Part shown: positions 35,657 to 45,318 of the stretch, one piece after another | How positions within the stretch are numbered: the first letter of the stretch is position 1 | Layout of the letters: each line of letters begins with the position of its first letter | Assembly (NCBI GenBank): GCA_013166775.1 | Contig: JABLTJ010000018.1 | Location: 1-60,701 of the forward strand | Direction of reading: 5' to 3' | DNA: 60,701 nucleotides | DNA from: Promethearchaeati archaeon | Lineage (GTDB): Archaea; Asgardarchaeota; Heimdallarchaeia; Heimdallarchaeales; Heimdallarchaeaceae | The notes under the pieces: model-generated | Told to the model about the DNA's origin: nothing | Database searches by the model: none | What the model saw: only the letters and a program-made list of their open reading frames with translations | Program-made: the position numbers and the translations under genes

Positions 35657-37147
35657 TCATTTTTCCACCCATGCTTTAGCTCTTTCAATTGCTCTCTTCC
35701 ATAGATCTTTCAAATCATCTCTTTTTTCTGATGTCATTGTTGACTCAAAAGTCTGTTCTATAAGAAAATTCTGACGTATATCTTCAAGGTCTTCCCAATA
35801 ATTTACTGCTAATCCTGCAAAATATGCTGCACCTAAAGCAGTGGTTTCATTAACTCTCGATTTTTGAACAATAACATTAGAAATATCAGCTTGAAATTGA
35901 AGAAGAGGTAAGCAGTTTGTTACTCCTCCATCGACTCTAAGTACGGTAATAGGAGTTCCAGAGTCTTTACTCATAGCTTGAAAAACATCTTCTGATTGGA
36001 AACAGATAGATTCTATAGTTGCTCTGATAATGTGATCCCTTGTGGTTCCTCTTGTTAACCCTACCATTGTTCCTCTTGCATAGCTGTCCCAGTAAGGCGC
36101 ACCGAGACCAACAAAAGCAGGCACAAAAAACACTCCTTGAGTATCGGGAGTTTCTTGCATAATTTTCGTTAGTTCTTCTTTGTTCTCTAAAATTTCTATT
36201 CCTTTTTCTAACCACTGGATAGCAGCTCCAGTGATGAATACACTTCCCTCTAATGCATAAGTAAGTTTGTTATCTATTTTCCACGCAATTGTAGTCAATA
36301 ACCCAGTTTCTGATTTAATCGCTTGATTCCCTGAGTTCATCAACATGAAATTACCAGTCCCATAAGTGTTTTTTACATCTCCTTCATCAAAACAAGTTTG
36401 TCCAAATAGTGCAGCTTGTTGATCTCCAGCACATCCTGCGACAGGGATTTCAGAACCAAGAATCTTATTTTTTGTCAAACCATAGAAATTCTTATCACTA
36501 CTTGGACGAACCTCAGGAAGGATAGATTGAGGAACCTTCATAATTTCAAGAAGCTCATTATCCCATTCACCAGAGTGAATATTAAACAGCAGTGTTCTGG
36601 AAGCATTGGAATAATCAGTTACATGTTTTCCAGTTAAATTCCAGATTAGCCAGCTATCTATCGTCCCAACTGCGAGATTATTTTGTTTCAATTGATCTTG
36701 CACTTTGTTTGAATTAGCTAACAACCATTTGATTTTAGTCCCTGAAAAATAAGGATCTAAAACTAATCCAGTTTTATTATTGAAAATATCGAAAAAACCA
36801 TCATATTTTAGAGTATCACATATTTCAGCTGTTCTTCTACACTGCCAAACTATTGCATTATGCAGGGGTTTCTTGGTCTCTTTATTCCATGCAACTATGC
36901 TTTCTCTTTGATTTGTTACTCCAATGGAGCAAATTTGATTAGAGTCAAGGTCTGCAGATGAGATAGCTTCTTTAATCACAGTTAGACTGTTTCCCCAGAT
37001 TTCCTCAGGATTATGCTCCACCCAACCTGGTTTAGGAAAAATCTGTTTGTGTTTAATATAGCTTTTCGATACTTCCTCCCCGCTATGATTGAAAATCATT
37101 GCTCTTGTTCCAGTTGTACCTTGATCAATACTTAGAACAAATTTCAT
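35657..37147 (-). CDS. glpK: Glycerol kinase
   Basis: This 496-residue FGGY kinase has LSIDQGTTGTRAMIF at the N-terminus, GWVEHNPEEIW, ATIDSWLIW-like GTIDSWLIWNLTG, AGCAGDQQAALFGQ, NTYGTGNFML, GLGAPYWD and RVDGGVTNC. It phosphorylates glycerol to sn-glycerol 3-phosphate. No glpF, glpD or lipid gene is adjacent, so glycerol catabolism or G3P supply cannot be told apart. The upstream region has ATATAATAAA as a TATA candidate. Confidence 0.96.
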   Translation of the reverse strand: MKFVLSIDQGTTGTRAMIFNHSGEEVSKSYIKHKQIFPKPGWVEHNPEEIWGNSLTVIKEAISSADLDSNQICSIGVTNQRESIVAWNKETKKPLHNAIVWQCRRTAEICDTLKYDGFFDIFNNKTGLVLDPYFSGTKIKWLLANSNKVQDQLKQNNLAVGTIDSWLIWNLTGKHVTDYSNASRTLLFNIHSGEWDNELLEIMKVPQSILPEVRPSSDKNFYGLTKNKILGSEIPVAGCAGDQQAALFGQTCFDEGDVKNTYGTGNFMLMNSGNQAIKSETGLLTTIAWKIDNKLTYALEGSVFITGAAIQWLEKGIEILENKEELTKIMQETPDTQGVFFVPAFVGLGAPYWDSYARGTMVGLTRGTTRDHIIRATIESICFQSEDVFQAMSKDSGTPITVLRVDGGVTNCLPLLQFQADISNVIVQKSRVNETTALGAAYFAGLAVNYWEDLEDIRQNFLIEQTFESTMTSEKRDDLKDLWKRAIERAKAWVEK

Positions 37148-37195
37148 GAGTGAAGTAGAAAAAACTATATAATAAATCTGTTTAGGTTTTTTGTT

Positions 37196-38416
37196 TTAGG
37201 GGTTTTTTACTTTAATTGCTTTTTTTTCTTCCACTTTTGATGAGGAAGTATCTCCTTTAACAAGATCTGTTTGTTTGGTATCATAATACCTTCCCCTCCA
37301 GGAGACTCTGCCACCTTTTATACCATAAAGAATTGAAACGATTATAATCACTATATTGACAATCATTGGAATTGGGTAAATTATATAGTAAAGCCAGAAG
37401 CCCATTCCTCTTTTTCTCCAGTATAACCAAATAGATATTGAATAAGCAAAGTAAGCTGCACAATTGATTAAAATTCCAAATGTATAATCCCAAACAAACC
37501 ATTCTTCCTGGTTGATAAAAGCATTAACCATAAAATAAGGTGCTAAAAGGAAGTAGATTATCCAGAAAACAACAAATAAAACTCTCCACCAAGGTAGAGT
37601 CACTATACCTCCCCAAATCATCCTGCGAAAAGCTCTAAAGAAATCTGAAAATCTATCAGGATACATTCGAGTACTAACTAAATCTGTACCATCTATAAAA
37701 TTCAATCTCAATTCATTTTCTTTAATCAGTTTAGATAATGCTACATCTTCAACCAATGAACCACTTACAGCTAAGTGTCCCCCAATCGCTTCATAGCCTT
37801 CTCTTGTAAACATCATGTACTGTCCGCTTGCGATATACGAATCTTTATTGTAAGGATTGTTGATATCCTTTCTTGGACCTCCAGCGAGATAGCTTAAGAA
37901 GTAGAAGTAACTTATCAGATATTCATACCATTTTTCACAAACTTGATAGGGAAATAAAGAAAATAACGCAGCATTTGTTCCTTTAAGATGAGCTACTGTT
38001 GCTTTAAGAGAATAAGATTTATGTTTGGTATCTGCATCAGTAAAAAGCAATATGTCTCCTTTGGCTGCTAAATATCCTACATGACACCCATAGGATTTTC
38101 CTACCCATCCATCAGGAAGATTACGATCAACAATAACTCTTACTGGAAATTTCTCTACTAATTCAATGGTTTTATCATGTGAGCCCCCGTCAACCACAAT
38201 TATCTCTTTGTTAGGGTAATCAAGATTTATAATTGTGCTTAAACAATTTTCGATATTAATTTCCTCATTCAGTGTAGGAACGATAATACTTACAAAAGGA
38301 AGTTCCTTTTCTTTCAATTCTAAGAGTTGCCAACCATTCGTGCTGTTGTAAATTAGAATGATAAGATATGTTATACATGTTATTACTAACACTATGTAAA
38401 GAGAGTCTAGTATCAT
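37196..38416 (-). CDS. Membrane-bound family 2 glycosyltransferase
   Basis: This 406-residue protein has an N-terminal membrane helix. A GT-A domain follows: VSIIVPTLNEEINIENCL, IIVVDGGSHDKT, LLFTDADT (the metal-binding DxD) and VEDVALSKLI (the ED pair). It ends in three or four hydrophobic helices and a short basic tail. The layout matches HpnB/CrtQ-like transferases acting on lipid or polyprenyl acceptors. ATG 38416 is preferred; GTG 38422 is possible. It lies downstream of glpK on the opposite side of no clear operon, with 172 nt of noncoding DNA upstream. Confidence 0.85.
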   Translation of the reverse strand: MILDSLYIVLVITCITYLIILIYNSTNGWQLLELKEKELPFVSIIVPTLNEEINIENCLSTIINLDYPNKEIIVVDGGSHDKTIELVEKFPVRVIVDRNLPDGWVGKSYGCHVGYLAAKGDILLFTDADTKHKSYSLKATVAHLKGTNAALFSLFPYQVCEKWYEYLISYFYFLSYLAGGPRKDINNPYNKDSYIASGQYMMFTREGYEAIGGHLAVSGSLVEDVALSKLIKENELRLNFIDGTDLVSTRMYPDRFSDFFRAFRRMIWGGIVTLPWWRVLFVVFWIIYFLLAPYFMVNAFINQEEWFVWDYTFGILINCAAYFAYSISIWLYWRKRGMGFWLYYIIYPIPMIVNIVIIIVSILYGIKGGRVSWRGRYYDTKQTDLVKGDTSSSKVEEKKAIKVKNP

Positions 38417-38595
38417 CCCCACACTAAGTAGCTCCTTTATGATTAAATTAGAGAACAGTGAGCTTATTTATATAGTTTTTTTAGAAACACTAAAATATAT
38501 GCCGAATTAAATCAGTAAATAGCTAATAGAATATACGTGTTGTTATCTCATCTAAAAATGAAAAATGGAAGAAATGATTAAGAAAATTGGAAAGA

Positions 38596-39594
38596 TTATG
38601 TTGTTTTAATAGGTCCTTCTGGTGTCATATAGACTGTGTGTTCATGCTGTGACACATATGCATCCGATACATCTGCTAGCACATGATATTGATAAATAGC
38701 ACCTACTTGTACGAGCTCTCTAATGCCCATTTTTGCTTTAGCTGTCCCTAGTTCTTTATAGATCCATCTAGTTGCAACAGGTAATCGATGATATTCCCTA
38801 TCTAAGAGTCTTCGTACTTGTTTTGCAGCATCAGTTCTAAGAGGAAATCTACCTTCAGCTAATCTAACTATATATAGTTTGGTTCTATCAGAATGAGATT
38901 CACCTGAACCTGTTGAAGCAAAAGTTTCTATCGCATATGCTTCATCTTGGAGGATCAAATTTCCTTTCCTTCCAGAAACATTTGGGATGGTTTTTGGTCC
39001 ATGAACTCTATAAGGTAAAAGCAAATGACCTGAAAGATCTCTTATTGTGGTAAAACCATATCCTTCAATAATATTCTCAATTAAATCACCGATTTTACCT
39101 GTATAACCACCAACACGGATAACCTTGACAGCTGTTTCAGTAGCTTCTTGACTTGCTTTGATTAGGTCATTATGAACATCATTAAAAGCTACAGTAAGAG
39201 CAGTATCTGCAATAAAGCCATCGTATTGGACTCCAACATCAATTTTGACTACGTCTTGTTTATCTAATACAAGCTCATCTTCCCAGGGACAGGTATAATG
39301 AGCACAATGATTGTTTATTGATACATTCAATGGAAAAGCAGGTTTCATTCCTGCTTCTGCAATCATTTTATCAGCAGTTTCACAAAGATCCAAAGCTTTT
39401 ACTCCAGGTTTAGCCATTTCCCTTAAATGCTCTCGAATTTTACTTGCAACTTCTCCAGCTTTTTTGTATTTATCTAAGGGAGTTTCTTCTTTTTCTTCTT
39501 CGGCTTCTTCTTCAGCTTCTTCTTCTTCTACTTCTTCTACTACTTCTTCCTTTTCTTTGGCTTCCTTTTTAGTTTCTTCTTTTTTACTAGCCAT
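38596..39594 (-). CDS. map: Methionine aminopeptidase type 2 with acidic N-terminal tail
   Basis: This 332-residue enzyme removes initiator Met. The metal ligands are present: two Asp in KIDVGVQYDGFIADTA, His in LSGHLLLPYRVHG, Glu in AIETFASTGSG and Glu in SQHEHTVYM; the NNHCAHYTC segment supplies the substrate His. Residues 2-40 are a Lys/Glu then almost pure Glu tail, unusual for archaeal MetAPs and reminiscent of the charged extension of eukaryotic MetAP2. ATG 39594 follows GGTGA-AATCG. A T-rich gap separates it from the M48 gene. Confidence 0.92.
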   Translation of the reverse strand: MASKKEETKKEAKEKEEVVEEVEEEEAEEEAEEEKEETPLDKYKKAGEVASKIREHLREMAKPGVKALDLCETADKMIAEAGMKPAFPLNVSINNHCAHYTCPWEDELVLDKQDVVKIDVGVQYDGFIADTALTVAFNDVHNDLIKASQEATETAVKVIRVGGYTGKIGDLIENIIEGYGFTTIRDLSGHLLLPYRVHGPKTIPNVSGRKGNLILQDEAYAIETFASTGSGESHSDRTKLYIVRLAEGRFPLRTDAAKQVRRLLDREYHRLPVATRWIYKELGTAKAKMGIRELVQVGAIYQYHVLADVSDAYVSQHEHTVYMTPEGPIKTT

Positions 39595-39731
39595 CGATTT
39601 CACCAGAATGAATTTTACTCGAATTGAGGATATTTAACTTTGATGTTTAAACACCTTGTTGCTTTTTATTATTTTCTTTCTATCAAATTACTTGAAAAGA
39701 AAAATAAGAAAAAAAGGAAAAAAGATTTAAT

Positions 39732-41504
39732 CTAAATTGGAATTCCCATAAATACACAAACTATAGCAGCTATAACAAGCAAACCTACCAAAATCCAGCT
39801 TGCTATATCCTTATTTGATCTGAATGTTTGTGTTCTGCTCTCTAATCTCTTTATCATTACGAGTGGTCTAGGAGTTCTTCTGTACCAGCCAATAATATCA
39901 ACCTGATTACCAACTAATTTCTCAATTCTGAAGAGCGCAGTTATCCATCTCATAAATCCAAAAACAGGATTATAATCAAGTGTTATAATTCCTGAAGGAT
40001 CTTGTAGCACAACGTCTTCGCTGAAGTAATACCCAGGCGTACCTCTACCGATGATTGTTCCTTGAAGTCTTATTGGTTTTCCTCGCAACGGTGAAGCTTC
40101 TGCATATCCATCATCAGACACATCTGTAACTGCACCCATTATAGAAATCAAAGGTAAATCAGGATCTAATCTTGGATATTGAACTCTAATCCTCCAAATC
40201 CAGATCAGAGCAGCAAGACCAAAGCCTCCTGCTATTCCAAGCCAAGACTGCAACGTATTTCCATATAGGAAGGTTAATGCTCCTACTCCAGGTAGAATGA
40301 AGATTAATGCTGGTGCGACATACTTTAAGAAAAGATCAACTAAAAATTCATCCCATAGAGTTTCCTTTATCATATCTTGACCGAGTAATGGAAACGCTCT
40401 TTTCTTCCCCATCTCTTCTGACAAATCATCCAAAGCTAGCAACCTCTTAGCTGCTAGAGGGTGAGTAGATTGAAGTTCCAGAAATCCAGCCCAAGGACTT
40501 TCCAAATCCCAAGCTGCTGCTTTTACAACCATCTCTGAATCAACTTCACCAACGGTTGTTTGAGCATATGCTGACATAACTAAATTGCTGGCAGCTTTAA
40601 TGTCAAAGATGTTTAATGATCGAGTTGCATTTGTAAATCCAAGTCTTCTATATTCTCTGGTTCGTGCTCTTCTATCAACAGTTTTATCATTTACTGTAAT
40701 TGCTTGTGCTGCTTGAGTTTGAACCATTCCATAAGCAATCTTAACTAGAGCTGTAGATAATCCCTTTGGATTCTTGGTCTCTTCTCCAGCAAATCTATCC
40801 GCATAATACTCCCTTATTCTACTTAAAAAGAGAACAAGGAATTGACTAATAATATAGAAAAGATATGAAAGCACCATTGTTGCAATAGCAGCAGCTGCTA
40901 TGTATCCAGCACCTTTGCTATCTCCACTGCTCCTTCCTGCTCCACGTAGAAAACCACGAGAGAAGATATAGAAGGTATACAAAATCATAGGCACTGCTGC
41001 TGCAAGTGTCATAAATAAGAAATCGCGATGAGCTATGTGCCCCAATTCATGACCTACGACACCAGTCTGTTCTTCAGGTGTTAATAGGTTAAGTATTCCA
41101 TCTGAAATAACTAATCTAGCATTTTTCTTAAATCGACCATAAGTTAATGCTGTTGGCATCTGATCATGTATCATCCCAACTTTCTTAATTGAAATCCCAT
41201 GTAGTTGGCTCTGATCCGATACAAATTGAGCAAGATGAGGTGGTAGTTGCATTGGATCTATCCAAGTCATTTTGTAAAGCCACCTGAAGTTTAGGTCTAA
41301 TAACCAAGGTGAGATTAGGAATTGCAGAATTACAATTCCAACTGTTATTACAATTGGTAGAAGCACAAATGCTGACATTCCTAGTGCTTCAGTAAAGTCT
41401 CCGACATAATACGCAATAGCAATTACACCCATGACGACCGCATAAACTAAGCCCCATAAAAATGCTAGAGTTAATACTCCTCTAAACATTATCCTTAATT
41501 TCAT
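39732..41504 (-). CDS. Integral membrane M48 (HtpX-like) zinc metalloprotease
   Basis: This 590-residue protein has two N-terminal membrane helices, then MPTALTYGRFKKNARLVISDGILNLLTPEEQTGVVGHELGHIAHRDF (region about 110-165) with the HELGH zinc motif, two more helices and the third ligand in REYYADRFAGEE. A pair of helices and a C-terminal soluble part follow (IRLQGTIIGRGTPGYYFSEDVVLQDPSG), which looks like a small beta barrel, and it ends in a hydrophobic helix. M48 enzymes of this size clear damaged membrane proteins. ATG 41504 is favoured over TTG 41513. Confidence 0.87.
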   Translation of the reverse strand: MKLRIMFRGVLTLAFLWGLVYAVVMGVIAIAYYVGDFTEALGMSAFVLLPIVITVGIVILQFLISPWLLDLNFRWLYKMTWIDPMQLPPHLAQFVSDQSQLHGISIKKVGMIHDQMPTALTYGRFKKNARLVISDGILNLLTPEEQTGVVGHELGHIAHRDFLFMTLAAAVPMILYTFYIFSRGFLRGAGRSSGDSKGAGYIAAAAIATMVLSYLFYIISQFLVLFLSRIREYYADRFAGEETKNPKGLSTALVKIAYGMVQTQAAQAITVNDKTVDRRARTREYRRLGFTNATRSLNIFDIKAASNLVMSAYAQTTVGEVDSEMVVKAAAWDLESPWAGFLELQSTHPLAAKRLLALDDLSEEMGKKRAFPLLGQDMIKETLWDEFLVDLFLKYVAPALIFILPGVGALTFLYGNTLQSWLGIAGGFGLAALIWIWRIRVQYPRLDPDLPLISIMGAVTDVSDDGYAEASPLRGKPIRLQGTIIGRGTPGYYFSEDVVLQDPSGIITLDYNPVFGFMRWITALFRIEKLVGNQVDIIGWYRRTPRPLVMIKRLESRTQTFRSNKDIASWILVGLLVIAAIVCVFMGIPI

Positions 41505-41580
41505 AAGTATCAAGATAAAAGAGATTCAACTAGTATATATTGCTTTGTTTTTAATGGAAAAAAAAGGAAGAAAAGGGAGA

Positions 41581-43017
41581 TTAATTTCTTTTCTTTCTTA
41601 ATCTGTTAATTGTTGGCAAGCCAAGGAAAGCAATCAATAAAGGTATTATTGCTGTTATTGATTCAGTTGGCTCTTCATCCTCTACTGGATAACTGAAGTC
41701 TGTACTTCGGGTTCCATAGATGTTTGTAAGGATAGAACCTTCAGAAGAGAATCCGCTTTCAATGTCAAGCAAGTCTAGGATAGTTGGTGCAATATCGATT
41801 ATATCCATCCCAGGCACACTGATATTTTGTTTAATCCCAGGTCCAGCTGCAAGAAATATTCCATACATATCTGTATTATTATTCAAGTATCCATGCATGC
41901 CTTCATAACTTCCACCAAAGTTTCTCGATCTTCCTGGATCTAAAAATACAGATATATTTACACCTCTATCCATATGATTCATTCCAATTGCAGAATTAGC
42001 TTCATTTACATAAACAGCTTGAATACCATCTCCACCTCGCAAGTAATCTGCAAATTTTTCTACTTTAGTAACGTTTGTTTCACCTATGAAGTATAGTAGT
42101 TCTAATGCAGCGTCATGAGCAATGTACGGGCTTATTCCAGTTTCTGTTTCTGCATTGATAAAGAATGATTTATCCTCTAAGAAATATTCGTCATCTGAAA
42201 CATCTGCCATACCATGATCTGATGCTAGCACAACTATTGTTTCTTTTAATAAATCTGCTTTTTCCATTTCCTCCAAGAAGTATTGTAATGAACTATCAAC
42301 ACTCTCAATACTATTTTCAACTTGATAGGCATCAGTTCCAAAAGAATGTGCACTAGAATCTGTTCCTGGCATCCATGCAAATACTAAACCTATTTCAGGA
42401 TGACTTTTAATCACGTCTACTGTTTTTTTTGCAACTCCTTTATTAGTTCTAATGTTATTTGCTCCTAAGTAATCATAGTCAAAAACAAATTCTGGTTCTT
42501 TACCTTCGTAAAAAGTTCCTGAATCCACATATGGCCAACCAATAGCCATTGAATCTATACCTTCATCCTCAGCATGGATAATTGCAGGTTCAGTTGTTAG
42601 AAGATGTAATCCTGTATTAGTATCTCGATAAGGATCAGTAGCATCAGAAAATAACGAATATGCTTTATTATCTTCCCAATCATAAAAAGTGTTCCCTAAT
42701 ACACCATGAATATCAGGATGATTTCCTGTAATCATTGATACATGATTTACAGCTGTAACCGAAGGATTAGATGGGACACAATATTCAGCTTTTATTCCCT
42801 GCTCTAAAAACCAATCCAAAGTAGGAGTATCACCTCTTCCAATATAATTATGTCGAAAGGCATCTATGCTAAAAACAACTACTCGTGAAATAGTGTTTGC
42901 CTGAGCAATAGATGGCTCATGATAGTTTTCAATATAGCTCAGAATTGTAGAAGGACAATAAATCACTAAAACCAAGACAAATATCATCAAAATTCCTTTG
43001 TATTTCTTATTTTTCAT
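41581..43017 (-). CDS. Secreted, membrane-anchored type I phosphodiesterase/pyrophosphatase
   Basis: This 478-residue protein has an N-terminal signal anchor (GILMIFVLVLVIYC) and a C-terminal helix (TAIIPLLIAFLGL) followed by a basic RLRKKRN, so it is anchored outside the cell. The alkaline-phosphatase-superfamily core shows VVFSIDAFR, NPSVTAVNHVSMITG with the nucleophile Thr, PGTDSSAHSFG, LASDHGMADVS and a late MHGYLNNN. It resembles nucleotide pyrophosphatase/phosphodiesterases and bacterial AP-like enzymes acting on extracellular nucleotides or phospholipid heads. ATG 43017 is chosen over an upstream GTG. Confidence 0.88.
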   Translation of the reverse strand: MKNKKYKGILMIFVLVLVIYCPSTILSYIENYHEPSIAQANTISRVVVFSIDAFRHNYIGRGDTPTLDWFLEQGIKAEYCVPSNPSVTAVNHVSMITGNHPDIHGVLGNTFYDWEDNKAYSLFSDATDPYRDTNTGLHLLTTEPAIIHAEDEGIDSMAIGWPYVDSGTFYEGKEPEFVFDYDYLGANNIRTNKGVAKKTVDVIKSHPEIGLVFAWMPGTDSSAHSFGTDAYQVENSIESVDSSLQYFLEEMEKADLLKETIVVLASDHGMADVSDDEYFLEDKSFFINAETETGISPYIAHDAALELLYFIGETNVTKVEKFADYLRGGDGIQAVYVNEANSAIGMNHMDRGVNISVFLDPGRSRNFGGSYEGMHGYLNNNTDMYGIFLAAGPGIKQNISVPGMDIIDIAPTILDLLDIESGFSSEGSILTNIYGTRSTDFSYPVEDEEPTESITAIIPLLIAFLGLPTINRLRKKRN

Positions 43018-43110
43018 AGAATTCACATTAAGTTTGTCTTACAAGTAATAAAATTTTTCGTGAAATTGAATCCTCTGATATCTTTTGAAAAGTACAGTAT
43101 ATACAAATAA

Positions 43111-43761
43111 CTAAACTATAGCAAATATATCTTCTATCTTCTCAATAACATAAGTTGCTTTTATTTTCTTTCTTCTTGTTCCAGGAGCTCCTTCAGTTCC
43201 TAGATAAGCAAAATCCATTTTTGCATTAATAGCAGTTTCAGCATCTACCCATGAGTCTCCAATAAATATTGTATTCTCTCTTTTTTGATTAAATCTCTTC
43301 ATGATAAAGAATAAACCTTCTGGATTAGGTTTACAATTTTCAACTTCATCTCTAGTAAGTACAAAATCTACATAATTTTCGAGCTCAAATTTCTCTAATG
43401 CGAAATCAGTCAGTTTCCTCGAATTATTAGTGTAAATCACTATTACATGGTTTAGTTCCCTTAGCTTCATTAGAGTCTCATGAGTGTTCTGAGTAAGAAA
43501 TGCTTTTTCATACCCTTTCATTTCATATTCTTCTACTAGAGACCATGCTTTCCTAAAGAGATTACCAGATACATCGTTTTTTTCTATTATTTCTACAAGT
43601 TCTAAAATAGTGTGGACTGTATTTTGAATCCTACTGAATTTGTCTTCTTCAACTAGATTCTTTAAAATTAGTCTTAACTCATCTCTAATGCCTACATAAT
43701 CTATATCTGACTGGATAAGCGTTCCATCGAGATCAAAAACTATCAGTTGTTTTTTTAACAT
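43111..43761 (-). CDS. HAD-superfamily hydrolase (phosphoglycolate phosphatase-like)
   Basis: This 216-residue HAD phosphatase has IVFDLDGTLIQSD (nucleophile Asp), VIVIYTNNSRK (motif II), KPNPEGLFFI (motif III Lys) and FIGDSWVDAETAINAKM (motif IV). A helical cap domain spans about residues 20-85. Substrate not predictable. It is divergent from the helical protein at 43879. Confidence 0.83.
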   Translation of the reverse strand: MLKKQLIVFDLDGTLIQSDIDYVGIRDELRLILKNLVEEDKFSRIQNTVHTILELVEIIEKNDVSGNLFRKAWSLVEEYEMKGYEKAFLTQNTHETLMKLRELNHVIVIYTNNSRKLTDFALEKFELENYVDFVLTRDEVENCKPNPEGLFFIMKRFNQKRENTIFIGDSWVDAETAINAKMDFAYLGTEGAPGTRRKKIKATYVIEKIEDIFAIV

Positions 43762-43878
43762 AATATGGTCAAAAGAGGTTAAAATTACATTCTTAATAAT
43801 TTATTGAATGGTCTTTTAGATCATTAATATTATAGGTAATTTTTTATTGGTTTCTTTAATATTTTATATGGTGCTTGT

Positions 43879-45102
43879 TTGACTGTTAAGATACCAGAGT
43901 TTCAATTCATTCATTATGAACCAATTTACACAAACCCAAACGAGATTTATGAGGAATTTTCCACAATTCTACAACAGTTCAAAGAAGTTAGCGATGATGA
44001 TGTAAATTCAAAGGTTCTAGCTTACTTCTACGAGGGGATGCTTTATCTAATCAATGCAGATGTTTATTTCAAGAATAAAGATTATTCACAATCAATCCAA
44101 AACTTTGAGGAAGCTAACAAGCTTATTGTTCGTTCTAGAGCATCTAGGGGGAGAGAAGGAGATAGAATCTTTGATGAAATGATCAAGTGGATTAATTACA
44201 CAGAAGGAATGAAACGAATCTGTGGTAGTTTTGTTGAGCAAGATTTAGATAATCAGTTATCACTTCTGAAGGAAAGCCTGGCATTTCTTGATGAATTTTA
44301 TCAAATAAGAAAGAAAGAGGAGAATTTTATTGATGAGAGAATTGCTCTTTCCAGAACAAATTATTCTAAATATCTTTTCAATAAAAGCTATTCAAGTAAA
44401 TATGCAGATAACACTAAGATATACAAAAAGTATCTTCTCAAAGCAAGAACTGAATTGATGAAAGCGAATTTCTTTTATCAGTCATTAGAAGAAGAACTTG
44501 AAGAATTACAGAATTTAATAGATGAGATAACAAAACAACATATTGTAGTAAGAGCTGAATGGTTCTGGGATAGGGGTACAGAAAATATTGCACTTAGTCA
44601 ATTTACAGAAGCGTTAAGATTCTTTGCCATTGCTTCAAAATATTATGCAAGAGCTAGCGAAATATGTGAAAACTTCATGGAACAGAGGTTGTATCTTGCT
44701 TTATCAAAGATTACTTTAGCAAGTCGCTTCGAAGCTGAAGCTAATGAATTATACAAACGGCAAGATAATCCCGAACAAGCAAGTAAACACTTTCTCAAAG
44801 CTGTTGAGATTGTAGATATTGCGTTAGGTTTTCTAGCAACAATAAAAAATGAGATGCTAATCAATAACATGACAGCACAACGATCATTCTATGAAGGTCT
44901 TGCTCTTGAAACTGAAGGTATCTTCTTTTTTGATCAAGAGAATTTCGAGGAAGCTCTCTCTAAATTTGAGTCATCAATGAAAAAATTTGAAGAAACACAG
45001 AAGAATGCTTCTGAAGGCGGTTTAGAGCAACTCTTAGAATTTATTAGACTAGCAAGAAGCGAAGTAGACGGCTATATTTCCATGGCAAAAACAATGGTTT
45101 GA
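43879..45102 (+). CDS. TPR-like all-helical protein of unknown function
   Basis: This 407-residue soluble protein contains repeated helix pairs such as YFKNKDYSQSIQNFEEANKLI, NIALSQFTEALRFFAIASKYYARA and FFDQENFEEALSKFESSMKKFEE, which are TPR-like. No catalytic motif, signal or membrane segment is present. TTG start 4 nt behind GGTGC. It probably mediates protein contacts. The neighbours give no functional clue. Confidence 0.7.
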   Translation: MTVKIPEFQFIHYEPIYTNPNEIYEEFSTILQQFKEVSDDDVNSKVLAYFYEGMLYLINADVYFKNKDYSQSIQNFEEANKLIVRSRASRGREGDRIFDEMIKWINYTEGMKRICGSFVEQDLDNQLSLLKESLAFLDEFYQIRKKEENFIDERIALSRTNYSKYLFNKSYSSKYADNTKIYKKYLLKARTELMKANFFYQSLEEELEELQNLIDEITKQHIVVRAEWFWDRGTENIALSQFTEALRFFAIASKYYARASEICENFMEQRLYLALSKITLASRFEAEANELYKRQDNPEQASKHFLKAVEIVDIALGFLATIKNEMLINNMTAQRSFYEGLALETEGIFFFDQENFEEALSKFESSMKKFEETQKNASEGGLEQLLEFIRLARSEVDGYISMAKTMV

Positions 45103-45150
45103 TCAGTAAAACATAGAAAACCTTAAACTTGTGGTTCAAGATATTTCATT

Positions 45151-45234
45151 GAAGGATTCGCCCGTGACGAAACAACGGTCTCCGATTCTTCTGAATATGA
45201 ATTGCGATGGGCGAACGACAGAGGCGAATTCTTC
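45151..45234. ncRNA. Candidate structured RNA with two alternative stems
   Basis: In a 216-nt AT-rich gap between convergent genes lies a GC-richer core. GAAGGATTCGCC (45151-45162) pairs over 12 bp (one G-U) with GGCGAATTCTTC (45223-45234). The inner part TTCGCCC (45157-45163) can pair instead with GGGCGAA (45209-45215), so two exclusive folds exist. A small CCGT/ACGG hairpin (45162-45165 with 45174-45177) may nest inside. Strand unknown. No tRNA or C/D-box consensus fits. Confidence 0.45.
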
Positions 45235-45318
45235 ATTTTAATTTTAACATACAAACAGTCTTGATAAAAAAACGTAAGAATTAAAAGAGTTGAGATTTGA
45301 GCACTCGATGAGTTATTC

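Noticed and set aside
45131..45145. T-loop-like GGTTCAAG suggesting a tRNA
   Set aside because: No acceptor stem, anticodon arm or D arm can be built around it on either strand.
45164..45194. C/D-box sRNA (GTGACGA as box C and CTGA as box D')
   Set aside because: Box C has a mismatch, the spacing of about 20 nt is long for an archaeal guide, and no convincing box D is found downstream. The long stem explains the segment better.
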